A DNA stretch of 64,000 bases, taken from positions 1 to 64,000 of the forward strand of contig JAIEEY010000079.1 of assembly GCA_029067205.1 (NCBI GenBank). The letters run 5' to 3'. The DNA is from Lachnospiraceae bacterium (GTDB lineage: Bacteria > Bacillota > Clostridia > Lachnospirales > Lachnospiraceae). The position numbers and the translations under genes are program-made. The notes under the pieces were generated by a model. That model did not search any database. It saw only the letters and a program-made list of their open reading frames with translations, and had not been told where the DNA came from. Of this stretch, positions 1-9,475 are shown in pieces (position 1 is the stretch's first letter; the number at the start of each line of letters is the position of its first letter).

Positions 1-203
1 GAATGCATAGGCTGATGTCCAAGCATGGATAAGTCCAGGATTGACAAACGCCGCTGTGCCATACCGATCTGATATCCATCCCTGCCAGCAAAGATTTCCT
101 CCCCGCTGTCGTTTGGTCCTCTGTGATACATCGTATCATTCATGTTTTTCAGCTGCTCCCGTGTGATGTTTTTCCTTGATACAAAACCACATATCCCGCA
201 CAT
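1..203 (-). CDS. asnB: AsnB-family glutamine amidotransferase / asparagine synthase-like (WbpS-like), N-terminal part, truncated by window edge
   Basis: Not in the ORF track. Minus-strand translation from ATG at 203: MCGICGFVSRKNITREQLKNMNDTMYHRGPNDSGEEIFAGRDGYQIGMAQRRLSILDLSMLGHQPMH; class II GATase signature MCGI.GF, YHRGPND and QRRLSILDLS; SD AGGAGGG upstream. Confidence 0.93.
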   Translation of the reverse strand, partial: MCGICGFVSRKNITREQLKNMNDTMYHRGPNDSGEEIFAGRDGYQIGMAQRRLSILDLSMLGHQPMH

Positions 204-225
204 AAGCCCTATCCCTCCTGTACTT

Positions 226-993
226 TCACAACATAGCCGATCCTAATGGTTCTACAAAATAATCCCGGTACTCCCCGAAATCCTTACATTCATTATCAAT
301 GCTGTCAATCAGTTCAATATATTTTTCCTTCACCAATGCTTTATAATTATCAAAATTATCATAGCCTTTTTTCGTCCATGCAAATGGATGCGTCAGTATC
401 TGCACCTTATCATGTTCCAGTATATTTTCTTCATCAGGATAACCATACCGCCATATATGGTTGGCATCAGACATATATTTTACCGCCAGCACAGAATCCT
501 TTCCTGCATTTTCCGAAAACGTAAAAAACTCATCCTGATATGCATTGATGATGCCTGGCAGCTTAATATTCTCCGCAAGTACGGTCGGTGAGGGACGATG
601 CACGGAAAATTCCGATATCTCAAATCCCAGCATCTCACTCAGCATATGCATTTCCCTGATGATCTGCCGCCGTACCTCCTGCATATCAGTCATTCCATTC
701 AGCGCAAAGTGCAGACCAATATTCTGTCCCCGCTCATGCATATCACAAATCAAATCCCTGTTTTTTCTGGATAACAGATTATATGAATTATTTGTCCACT
801 GGAAAAAGAAAGTCGATGTAAAATCCATGCTGGTTTCCACCTTTGCAAGTGCATATGCGCGCTCCACACTGTATTCCACATCATGCCGCATGATAATAAA
901 CTTATCCTTGTGTAAGGCGCCTGCATAGTCACTCTGCAATCCTGTAGACTTGATAATCCTTATGATTTCCCTGTACTCACTATATGAAAACAT
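226..993 (-). CDS. polysaccharide deacetylase-like (WbmS-like) protein
   Basis: ORF 255 aa; RHDVE motif and later HRPSPT/THP residues typical of the deacetylase-like fold; co-directional in glycan cluster. Confidence 0.6.
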   Translation of the reverse strand: MFSYSEYREIIRIIKSTGLQSDYAGALHKDKFIIMRHDVEYSVERAYALAKVETSMDFTSTFFFQWTNNSYNLLSRKNRDLICDMHERGQNIGLHFALNGMTDMQEVRRQIIREMHMLSEMLGFEISEFSVHRPSPTVLAENIKLPGIINAYQDEFFTFSENAGKDSVLAVKYMSDANHIWRYGYPDEENILEHDKVQILTHPFAWTKKGYDNFDNYKALVKEKYIELIDSIDNECKDFGEYRDYFVEPLGSAML

Positions 994-1011
994 TATCCCT
1001 CTCCCTATCTC

Positions 1012-2139
1012 TCATCCTCTATGCTTTGCACTGCATATTTCTTCAATATAACTCTGCCACTGTTCAAAAATTGCCCGTGCATTGGCTTGCTGTGCAATAT
1101 TCTTCGCTTCTCTTCCCAGCCTCCCTGCATATTCCGGAGCTTCGATCAGCTTGTTGATCCCATCCTCCAGAGCTTTCTGATTCTTGATTGGTATCAGTAA
1201 ACCATTCACACCGTCTTTCATCACCGTCCGCGGTCCCCCACAGGGACAATCTGTGGATACAATCGGCAGCCCCAGTGCCATTGCTTCCAGCAAGGCATTG
1301 GGCAGCCCTTCCCAGTCCGATGAAAACACATACACCGCCGCATCAATCAAATCCCGCTCAAGGGTATCGCTGGCTCCCATCAGCTTAATATAATCCTGCG
1401 CCTTGTTTTCCGCAATGATTTCCTCTAGTATTTCCTTTGTCCCATCAAAGGAATCCCCTCCATAAATTTTCAATACATAATCCGGATGTTTCTCATGCAC
1501 TTTGACAAAAGCCCGCAGCAGCATTGGCTGATTCTTGAAATCCACCAATCTCCCCGACTGTACCACTTCCTTTTTCCGGTGCTGCGGCTCCGGCAGTCCG
1601 ATATATTTGTCATTTATCGGGTTCAAAATGATACGGGAGTTCTTTTGCAGAAACGGAGCAAAAAACTCTTTCTGTCCTTCTGTCTGAAATACACACCCTG
1701 ATGCCCTGGGAAACAATACAGGGATCTGCAGCTTGTCCGACCATGCATCATAATGTCCCACTGGGTCTGTTCGAATCGATATCATTACTGGTACATTGGT
1801 TCCATAAGACGCCATCAGTGCCCTGTAGTTTGCCCTCTGTGCAAAAGCGATCAGTATATCTGGCTTTTCTGTATTCATAAATTGACGCAGATATTTTACC
1901 CTAAGGAAAAACTGCACGATACGATTCTTCTTATCATCACTGTCTTTTAAACCTACATGAATCCTTCTCACACGACGGTCAATCTGAAATTCATTCTCCC
2001 CATACCATTCTGTGGCGATCAGAACCTCGTATCCTTCCTTTACAAACTGGTTTGCCAGATTGGACACCACTCTCTCCGCTCCACCCTGCTCCAGGCAGTT
2101 TAAATGAAATGCTATTTTATGTTTCATATTGACACTCAT
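1012..2139 (-). CDS. glycosyltransferase family 4
   Basis: GGAERVVSNLA N-terminus; SDWEGLPNALLEAMALGLPIVSTDCPCGGP donor-binding motif. Confidence 0.9.
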   Translation of the reverse strand: MSVNMKHKIAFHLNCLEQGGAERVVSNLANQFVKEGYEVLIATEWYGENEFQIDRRVRRIHVGLKDSDDKKNRIVQFFLRVKYLRQFMNTEKPDILIAFAQRANYRALMASYGTNVPVMISIRTDPVGHYDAWSDKLQIPVLFPRASGCVFQTEGQKEFFAPFLQKNSRIILNPINDKYIGLPEPQHRKKEVVQSGRLVDFKNQPMLLRAFVKVHEKHPDYVLKIYGGDSFDGTKEILEEIIAENKAQDYIKLMGASDTLERDLIDAAVYVFSSDWEGLPNALLEAMALGLPIVSTDCPCGGPRTVMKDGVNGLLIPIKNQKALEDGINKLIEAPEYAGRLGREAKNIAQQANARAIFEQWQSYIEEICSAKHRG

Positions 2140-3056
2140 TCCAAAATATCTCCCACTGTCAATTCCCGTTCACTCTCATAACGGTCAATCAGCAATGAGC
2201 CATCCACTGTTCTCACAATGGGCTTTCCATCAAAAATATCCACGATTTCCCCAGGTCTGTAATCCGAAAAATCAATCATTTCATCAAAGGGATGCGCTTC
2301 CCATATCCTTATGGTCTGCTCCCCGCACACTGCAAAAGCTCCTGGAAAAGGCTCTGAAACTCCGCGAATCAAATTGTAAATATTTCTAGTCCGTTCATGA
2401 AAATCAACTTTTCCGTCCGCTGCTGTGCGTTTGCTGTACCACGAATCAAAATCCTTGGATTCTGTCCGCACTGTAATATTCCCCTCCTGATATGCCTTGA
2501 GCAGTTTTCTGATCAAATTCTTCGAACAGATCATATTCTTATACTGCGCCGTGCGGATCGTATCATGGGGAGTGATAGAAAACATTTCTGTGGCAAACAC
2601 ATTAGGACTATCTGCTTTCTCGTCATACTGAAACAGATTCAGATTAAACCGCGTATCCCCCAGTATCATTGACCAGTTCAGTGGTGATCTTCCCCTTCCA
2701 AATGGAAGATAGCCGCTGTTTCCATGAAATCCATACACACCATACACAAATTTGTCCAACACATATTTCGGAATCAGACGCTGCCATCCCATAGAGATTG
2801 CAAGCTCAAACTGATTCTCGTCCATAAACGTCTTTGTTTTCTCATCTGTCAGAAAGTAACTGTCCGCCTCAAATACGGGAATTCCATATCTTTCTGTCAA
2901 TACAGAAAGTCCTTTAAAACCTGATACCTGATTCTTTTTTAACACTTCGCTGTTGATTGTGATCACCAGATCTACTGGACATATCGTCTTGTGAATAAAT
3001 TCCACAATATTCTCCGAAGTATCCTTTACGCCAAAAACGACCACCTTATATTTCAT
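2136..3056 (-). CDS. formyltransferase (Fmt-like; candidate sugar N-formyltransferase)
   Basis: FHGNSGYLPFGRGRSPLNWSMILGD motif of formyl_transferase family plus C-terminal Fmt_C-like region. Confidence 0.8.
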   Translation of the reverse strand: MKYKVVVFGVKDTSENIVEFIHKTICPVDLVITINSEVLKKNQVSGFKGLSVLTERYGIPVFEADSYFLTDEKTKTFMDENQFELAISMGWQRLIPKYVLDKFVYGVYGFHGNSGYLPFGRGRSPLNWSMILGDTRFNLNLFQYDEKADSPNVFATEMFSITPHDTIRTAQYKNMICSKNLIRKLLKAYQEGNITVRTESKDFDSWYSKRTAADGKVDFHERTRNIYNLIRGVSEPFPGAFAVCGEQTIRIWEAHPFDEMIDFSDYRPGEIVDIFDGKPIVRTVDGSLLIDRYESERELTVGDILE

Positions 3057-3095
3057 GTCATATATCTCCTTCTTGCAATTCTGCTGCCAATCTTC

Positions 3096-4493
3096 TTAAA
3101 CTCTTTTCTGTTTCCATCCCTGTATACACATGACTGCCCCTGCCTGATAAAATAGTGCTGTATTATAAAGCATATACCGCATCTGTGGATAAATCGTCAA
3201 AGACGTAAAACATACATTCACAACAATCGCCAGAACAACAAATGCCGCAAAAGGAAGACTGTCCCTTACACCTCTGCGCCTTAAATATAGAAAAAGAACC
3301 ATATATACGCCATAGATCAAAACCGCTGCCCAGTTTAAGAACTTGTGAACCTTCAATATCGTAGTTATCATACCATGAATGACATTGCAGACAAAAAGTT
3401 TCATAAGATCAGGTATGCATGGGACAAATAACTCTTTCATCATACTGCCTGCAATCTCATTATAATCATCATGTCTCTTGTCCTCTGGAACCCCTGTCTT
3501 TTCCTGATGCTCTCTAATCACTGCCATAACCACATCAAATTTAATCCTGTCATAAGACGTGCTGTAGTGCTCTTCTATAACATGCCAGTTCCAAAGAAAA
3601 CTTCCCCGAATCCCATCCAAGCCCTCCTGCCGGGCATAGGCAATGTTATATTCCTGTTCGTCAGTCCGGTTCATGATTTCCCGAAACAATTCCCTGCGCT
3701 CTTCTGTCTCAATATATTTTTCCATATCCTGGTCTGCAAGGTACAGCTCTGTTCCCAATATAAAACTTGAATCTCCTGAATGGGAAGTAAAAATACCCCT
3801 CACTGCATAGTTATAACTGCAGTCAATCAATGTTGTCGCCGCAAGTACTCCTACTCCGCTTAATACAGCGGTTACAAATGCCTTTTTCCAATATTTTTCC
3901 TTCCAGCCCATATAAAATAAACATAAAATCAAAATAACTAATGTGATAAGCATCTGCTTTCTGATCGATATCAGGACAACAGACCACAAAAACGCTGCCG
4001 CAATACTTTTTTTGCTGTGGTCATAAACAATTCCCAGAATACCCAAAAAGAAGAAAATCCATAAGGAATAACACAGCCCCTCCGTCTCAATACTGTTATA
4101 ATAACTATATCTTCTCTGTGCCACAAATCGGTTCAGAAGTGTCACGCCATACTGTATGAAAAGCATCAATAACATTTCTATATCGTTCAAAGAGAACCGC
4201 CTCTTCAATCCCAATGTAATTTCCACGGCAGCCACTGCTGCAACAATACACTGGATGATCACTGCAGCGTGCAGGGCCCCGCTGTCGAATAAAAAACGCA
4301 GTACTGCAAGAAATATACAGTATCCGGGCTCTCTATCACTGGTCATTGTTATATAAGATTGTGCATCCTCTGTAAGAATAATGCCATCCATCCAATACCA
4401 GATCAGGTAAAAAACGACGCTTGCTATAAAGATTCCCAGCCACAAAATCCTGTCTGCACTCTTTTTGTCTTTCCTTTTCAACCATTTCACCAT
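3096..4493 (-). CDS. polytopic membrane protein, GT-C/GT39-like, paralogue of 9468..10907
   Basis: Multiple TM stretches; shared layout with 9468..10907 (REPGYCIFLAVLRF / REPVYALLMQFCRF; TELYLADQD / NVLYVADRED; RYMLYNTALFYQAG / RYMIYNLPLFYMAG). Confidence 0.6.
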   Translation of the reverse strand: MVKWLKRKDKKSADRILWLGIFIASVVFYLIWYWMDGIILTEDAQSYITMTSDREPGYCIFLAVLRFLFDSGALHAAVIIQCIVAAVAAVEITLGLKRRFSLNDIEMLLMLFIQYGVTLLNRFVAQRRYSYYNSIETEGLCYSLWIFFFLGILGIVYDHSKKSIAAAFLWSVVLISIRKQMLITLVILILCLFYMGWKEKYWKKAFVTAVLSGVGVLAATTLIDCSYNYAVRGIFTSHSGDSSFILGTELYLADQDMEKYIETEERRELFREIMNRTDEQEYNIAYARQEGLDGIRGSFLWNWHVIEEHYSTSYDRIKFDVVMAVIREHQEKTGVPEDKRHDDYNEIAGSMMKELFVPCIPDLMKLFVCNVIHGMITTILKVHKFLNWAAVLIYGVYMVLFLYLRRRGVRDSLPFAAFVVLAIVVNVCFTSLTIYPQMRYMLYNTALFYQAGAVMCIQGWKQKRV

Positions 4494-5665
4494 TCTTCTT
4501 CAATCATTTTTACTAGATTTTTGAGATATCCTTCTGTCCCAAACGCTTTGGCTCTCTTTACTGCCATCTCCCTGTAATGCAGATATAAAACATCATCTGT
4601 CAATATTTTTTCCATCTCCTGTGCAAAAATTTCTTCCTCAACAGAAAAGCTGTCAGCTTCCAGATTCTTCTCTCCCTGAAATATTGGCATTAGTATTCCA
4701 TAATCTGCATGATAAACCTTATGCTGGTCAGCGCATACTGTATAATTATCCTGTAAAATTTCAGCTGGTCCTGTCTTACAGTTGACGCTGATACACGGAA
4801 TGCCGCACGCCATAGCCTCGATCAGCGCATTGGGAAATCCTTCGCTCTGAGAGGTCAGCGCATACAGATCAGCCCTTGCCAGCAGAGGAAACGGATTTTG
4901 CAAAATCCCTGTAAACAGAACATCATCTCCAATCCCCAATGCCCCCGCAAGCTCCCCATACGCACTGTAATCGCCATCGCCAATAATCATAAGCTTTAGT
5001 TCCGGGACCTGTTTTTTTACCAGATAAAAGCTTTTGATCAGATGCCAGAAACCTTTTACATCATGTGCTCTTCCCATCGATACGATCGTTTTTCCTGGTC
5101 TCTCCAAAAATGTGCGAAACGGCTCCGACACATTTTGACGGGCAAGCTGTTCAATTCCCGCAAGATCGCAGGGGTTATAGAGCGTGGCGATCCCTTTTGT
5201 GCGAAAAGACTTTGCAATTTCCTGTTCCATAACCCGCGTACAGCTGACCACTCTGTCCGCCAGACTGCAGATCAGTTTCATGGAACCTTTGCTGTCAAGC
5301 GCACCATACCCCCGGATTCCTGCCCATGTAATGTCCTTGTATTTCGATAACACGTTCACAAGGTTCGCTGTCGGCCCAAAACTGTAGCTTAGCTGAATCC
5401 CCAGCTGCTTTTTCAGCTTTTTCACACGCTGCGCTCTCCGGAATACATTGACAGCCTTTCCGATCCTGCCCTCTACTGCTCCCATGTTAAGATCTATCAT
5501 GTCCACCCCTGACACATCATAGATCATACCTGTCGTGTTAAAAACAACCAGATGGACATCATATTCTTTTTTCAAAAGTTGTGCCGTCTCTGCACACACA
5601 CGCTCAAGACCACCCTGGTCCAGCATAGGCACAATCAGCATGATGCGCTTTTTGTTCTTTTCCAA
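4487..5665 (-). CDS. glycosyltransferase family 4
   Basis: DQGGLERVCAETAQLL; SQSEGFPNALIEAMACGIPCISVNCKTGPAEIL. Confidence 0.9.
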   Translation of the reverse strand: MEKNKKRIMLIVPMLDQGGLERVCAETAQLLKKEYDVHLVVFNTTGMIYDVSGVDMIDLNMGAVEGRIGKAVNVFRRAQRVKKLKKQLGIQLSYSFGPTANLVNVLSKYKDITWAGIRGYGALDSKGSMKLICSLADRVVSCTRVMEQEIAKSFRTKGIATLYNPCDLAGIEQLARQNVSEPFRTFLERPGKTIVSMGRAHDVKGFWHLIKSFYLVKKQVPELKLMIIGDGDYSAYGELAGALGIGDDVLFTGILQNPFPLLARADLYALTSQSEGFPNALIEAMACGIPCISVNCKTGPAEILQDNYTVCADQHKVYHADYGILMPIFQGEKNLEADSFSVEEEIFAQEMEKILTDDVLYLHYREMAVKRAKAFGTEGYLKNLVKMIEEEW

Positions 5666-5666
5666 A

Positions 5667-6452
5667 TCAGTTCACTCTCTTCATCGCTTTCATTGCTGTG
5701 ACAGCAAGTTTTCCAAGCAGTGTATTTCCTGCAAACACATTGTAGTACGTAATCTTATCCCCGCCAAATTTCAGCTTAAATTCATCGATCCCATTCGGAT
5801 TTTCAAAATCGGAGATTCCTCCCCAGTCGTATCGCAGCAGTCCTTTTTTCTTGAAATACAGGATATCCTCCCAGTGAAGACGCTTGTTGGCACGGCCGAT
5901 CATGGACTGGTCGGCACTCTCTTCCCGGAAACAGGAGGCAGAATGCAACAATCTGGCGTCTGTGTCATCGCAGATATAGGAGTGGAATACCAGCATCTCA
6001 CCCTCATGCCATACTGCGGAAAACAGAATCCCATCTGCCTCAAGATACTTTCTGATCGCAGATATGTTCAGCTTTGTATCGGATCCCTTTGACTGATACA
6101 TCCGCTCATAAATATCAGCAAAAGCCGCAATCAGTTCTGGTGCCTTCTCTATGTCCGTTTTGGTATAGAAACGTATTTCGATATGATCTTTTTCACTTCT
6201 GCGAAACTGATATCTGACAGCCTTATTGATCGCCGCGAGCATCTCCTCCTCTGCAATCGTGATATCATTCATACAAGTATGATATTCCTGCCATCCCCGA
6301 AACCTGCCTTTCGTCTCTCCGATAGGAACACCGTGCACAAACAGAATGTCCCCCTTTCTCTTCTGGCTTAAAAGTTCCGATATCGCAATATCTCCGGGAT
6401 ACCATATCTGATTCACCTTTAAAAATTTCTTCTGATATGAAATATCAATCAT
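5667..6452 (-). CDS. FemAB/GNAT-like acyltransferase
   Basis: 261 aa; HEGEMLVFHSYICDDTDARLLHSAS...YDWGGIS resembles FemAB-like peptidyl/acyl transferase fold. Confidence 0.5.
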   Translation of the reverse strand: MIDISYQKKFLKVNQIWYPGDIAISELLSQKRKGDILFVHGVPIGETKGRFRGWQEYHTCMNDITIAEEEMLAAINKAVRYQFRRSEKDHIEIRFYTKTDIEKAPELIAAFADIYERMYQSKGSDTKLNISAIRKYLEADGILFSAVWHEGEMLVFHSYICDDTDARLLHSASCFREESADQSMIGRANKRLHWEDILYFKKKGLLRYDWGGISDFENPNGIDEFKLKFGGDKITYYNVFAGNTLLGKLAVTAMKAMKRVN

Positions 6453-6465
6453 AGTTTATACCCCT

Positions 6466-6507
6466 TGCGTGCTCCGGCACGCATACCAATCAATAGTTTG
6501 AAAGTGA
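6466..6507. repeat. copy 1 of 42-bp interspersed hairpin repeat (tgcgtgctccggcacgcataccaatcaatagtttgaaagtga)
   Basis: Near identical to 34516..34557; stem TGCGTGC/GCACGCA; sits immediately upstream of the RBS of the 5667..6452 gene. Confidence 0.85.
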
Positions 6508-6585
6508 CCTTCTTTCAAACTTGCCTTCCCACCAATCTGTACAAAAACGATACCCATTTACGTGTCTCTGCACCATTCCTGTCAA

Positions 6586-7731
6586 TTACCGCGTCACGAC
6601 TCCCGGCGGATTCTCCCCGCTCCTGTAAAATGCTTCCATTTTCACCGCCAGCCCGCGCACGTCAAAATCCTTCTCCGCGATCGCTTCCCGCATATCTTTC
6701 CGCTCCAGTGCCGCTCTGGCGTTTCTCATAATCTCACCTGCCCAGTTTGATGCCGGTTCCTCGATACTTTTGTAAGTTACAAGTTCTGTCAGCGCCGCTT
6801 CCCCTGTAACTTTATCCGAGACAAGACAATGAAGTCCTGACGCCTGTGCCTCCGCCACACTGCCCGGAAGCCCCTCAAAGGTCGACGGGAAGACAAAATA
6901 GTCAAACGCCTGATAATACCGCTCCACATCAAAGCGGCTGCCGAGAAAGAGCACCTTATCTGCAAGTCCCAACACGTTTACTTTTTCCCTGATCTCCTCT
7001 TCCAGCTCACCCTTTCCGATCAGCACCAGCGCCGCATCGTCCCGCATCCTGCAAAGTTCCGCAAAGATATCTATTAAATAATTATGGTTTTTCATAAAAC
7101 CAAACCTGCCTACATGACCAATCACAAATTTTCCGGTAAGTCCAAGCTCTGCACGTACCTGCTCCCGCACTGCGGGATTGTATGCAAACCGCTGCGCATC
7201 AATCGCATTGGGAATGGTTCTTACCTTTCCCTCGTCTATCCACTTTCTTCCATAGACCGCCTCCGCCGCCTCCGCGGAACAGGTAAAGCAATAATCTGCC
7301 CTGTATTTCAGCGGAAAGCGGATCACCTTAGTCGCAAATCCCTTGATGCCTGGATCTACCCCTGCACTCCTAGCATGGGCAATTGTCACGGGGATACCTG
7401 CCTTCTTCGCAATCGGAAGATAGATGGGCGCCGTGCTGGTCATATGCCCCTGTACTGCTGCAAATTCATTATGCTCGCGAAAAAACCTTCGCAACGCCTT
7501 TTGATACGACAGGATATTGTACACCCGAAACCGTGGAACATTGTATATCCTGCCTCCAAGACGCCGTATTTCCTCACCGTACTGACCTTCCTTCTCTGTG
7601 TGCACGAGAAAATCAAACTGCACCTTGTCCCTGTCAAGTGCCCGGTAGAGCTCCATCACCCTGCTCTCCGCACCGCCGAGATCTATCGTTCCAAGCACGT
7701 TCAATACTCTCACCGGATTTGTCTGCATCAT
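6586..7731 (-). CDS. glycosyltransferase family 4/1
   Basis: GGAESRVMELYRAL; HVGRFGFMKNH; PSTFEGLPGSVAEAQASGLHCLVSD. Confidence 0.88.
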   Translation of the reverse strand: MMQTNPVRVLNVLGTIDLGGAESRVMELYRALDRDKVQFDFLVHTEKEGQYGEEIRRLGGRIYNVPRFRVYNILSYQKALRRFFREHNEFAAVQGHMTSTAPIYLPIAKKAGIPVTIAHARSAGVDPGIKGFATKVIRFPLKYRADYCFTCSAEAAEAVYGRKWIDEGKVRTIPNAIDAQRFAYNPAVREQVRAELGLTGKFVIGHVGRFGFMKNHNYLIDIFAELCRMRDDAALVLIGKGELEEEIREKVNVLGLADKVLFLGSRFDVERYYQAFDYFVFPSTFEGLPGSVAEAQASGLHCLVSDKVTGEAALTELVTYKSIEEPASNWAGEIMRNARAALERKDMREAIAEKDFDVRGLAVKMEAFYRSGENPPGVVTR

Positions 7732-8492
7732 ACCTTTAAACCTCTAATACTAACCAGCACAAATTTTGTAAATGCCATCAAGTATTCCCTCACATTTCCA
7801 AACACGCCGCGTTTTCTCGGTGTCAGCTCCAACAGCCCTGCATAGGAAACCAGCCTGTCCCTGTGTGTAGAAAAAATCTGCTCATACCGCTCAAAGTCCT
7901 TGTCATTCATTGTGTTTGCGTGAACGACAAATGTCGTATAGCCCTTTTTTGCCCTGTTTTTCAGGACACTGCTTTGTTTGTACGATATCGGATAAAATAC
8001 CATTCCGAAACGGATATATGGATAGTCTCCAAAGCCATCTGTCAGTCTGCGAAATCCCAGTTTCTTCAACGCCTTTATGGTATTGCGGTCAAAAGAGTGT
8101 GCTGGCGCCATAAAAACATCAGTTCTAATTCCGTGGTCTGTAAGGATTTTTTTGCCCCGCTTCAATGCCTCATACTGCTGCTCATACCCTATTCCTGCAA
8201 ATTCCGAGAGCCTGTTCAGCGGAAAGCAGCCCATCTTTTGGGTGGTGTAAATATGTGTCACGCCATGCTGCGCCATGCACCAGCCATCTTTTTCCAGTTC
8301 TCTCAGATACTGCCAGAAATCACTTACAGGCGCAGTTTCGGGTGCATTCATATGAAGGTTTTCATCCATATTGTCAGGTACTACCCCGATCAGCGGCTTG
8401 ATGTGATACTGGTCACAGAGTGCCTTAAACCGCATAAATTTTGCCCAGTCCATATCCGGCGTGATATCGTCCATCCTTATACTGATCTTCAT
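7728..8492 (-). CDS. DUF2334-type polysaccharide deacetylase
   Basis: N-terminal RMDDITPDMDW, HGVTH and APAHSFD motifs. Confidence 0.72.
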   Translation of the reverse strand: MKISIRMDDITPDMDWAKFMRFKALCDQYHIKPLIGVVPDNMDENLHMNAPETAPVSDFWQYLRELEKDGWCMAQHGVTHIYTTQKMGCFPLNRLSEFAGIGYEQQYEALKRGKKILTDHGIRTDVFMAPAHSFDRNTIKALKKLGFRRLTDGFGDYPYIRFGMVFYPISYKQSSVLKNRAKKGYTTFVVHANTMNDKDFERYEQIFSTHRDRLVSYAGLLELTPRKRGVFGNVREYLMAFTKFVLVSIRGLKV

Positions 8493-9475
8493 AAATTCTC
8501 TTTGTACCAGTCGATTGCAAGTGCAATGCCGCTCTCAAAATCATACTCCGGATTATAACCCAGCATTTCCTTTGCCTTCGAGATATCCGCGTTGGAATGC
8601 TTGATATCCCCAGCGCGGTCCGGACCGAAATGGGGCTCCACTTCCTTGCCGAGCGCTTTGCACAGGTCATAATAGATATCAATCAGATATTCCCTGCCGC
8701 CATACGCAATGTTAAATGCCTGTCCCGCTGCATCGCTCGACGCCTGACACGCTCTTAAGTTTGCCTCGATCACGTTGTCGATGTAGGTGAAATCCCTCGA
8801 TTGTTTCCCATCTCCATTGATCGTCGGAACATCGCCGTCAAGCAGCTGCTTGATAAACTTGGGAATCACTGCCGCATAAGCGCCGTTGGGATCCTGCCTT
8901 CGCCCAAATACATTGAAATAGCGCAAGCCATAGGTGTCAAGGCCATAGAGTTTCTTATAGAGTTTTCCATACTCTTCGTTTGTACGTTTTGTCAGTGCAT
9001 AGGGCGATAACAGATTGCCCTCCTCTCCCTCCTTCTTGGGAAGAACAGGGTGATCACCGTAGACAGAAGAACTCGACGCATATACAAACTTCTTTACGCC
9101 GTTCTGCCTTGCCGCTTCCATCATATTCAGTGTCCCCATAATATTGTTCTGCTCATAAAATAACGGCATCTCGATGCTTCTGGGAACAGAGCCCCACGCC
9201 GCCTGATTTAAAACGTAGTCAACCCCCTCACATGCTTTCATACAGGTGTCGAAGTCTTTGATATCGCCTTTGATAAAGGTATAGTTTGACCTGTCCATAA
9301 ACATCTTCACATTGTCTTCCTTACCAGTGGAGAGATCGTCAAGGCATCTCACCTGATACCCCATATCCGTCAACGCCTCACACAGGTTGGAACCGATAAA
9401 ACCGGCGCCGCCTGTCACAAGAAACACACTGTCCCTGTCAAACTTTAAATCTCTATATCCCATGTTATCAACCAT
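8489..9475 (-). CDS. UDP-GlcNAc(A) 4-epimerase, WbpP/TviC-like SDR
   Basis: VTGGAGFIGSNLCEAL, YASSSSVYGDHPVLPKKE, FNVFGRRQDPNGAYAAVIPKF; adjacent to nucleotide-sugar dehydrogenase. Confidence 0.85.
   Translation of the reverse strand: MVDNMGYRDLKFDRDSVFLVTGGAGFIGSNLCEALTDMGYQVRCLDDLSTGKEDNVKMFMDRSNYTFIKGDIKDFDTCMKACEGVDYVLNQAAWGSVPRSIEMPLFYEQNNIMGTLNMMEAARQNGVKKFVYASSSSVYGDHPVLPKKEGEEGNLLSPYALTKRTNEEYGKLYKKLYGLDTYGLRYFNVFGRRQDPNGAYAAVIPKFIKQLLDGDVPTINGDGKQSRDFTYIDNVIEANLRACQASSDAAGQAFNIAYGGREYLIDIYYDLCKALGKEVEPHFGPDRAGDIKHSNADISKAKEMLGYNPEYDFESGIALAIDWYKENL

Noticed and set aside
6495-6585. Promoter TTGACA-N19-TAAATG upstream of the FemAB-like gene
   Set aside because: Spacing and -10 are poor; not supported enough to list.
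7084-7845. 253-aa plus-strand ORF
   Set aside because: Antisense to a GT4 and a deacetylase gene with clear motifs; no plausible product.
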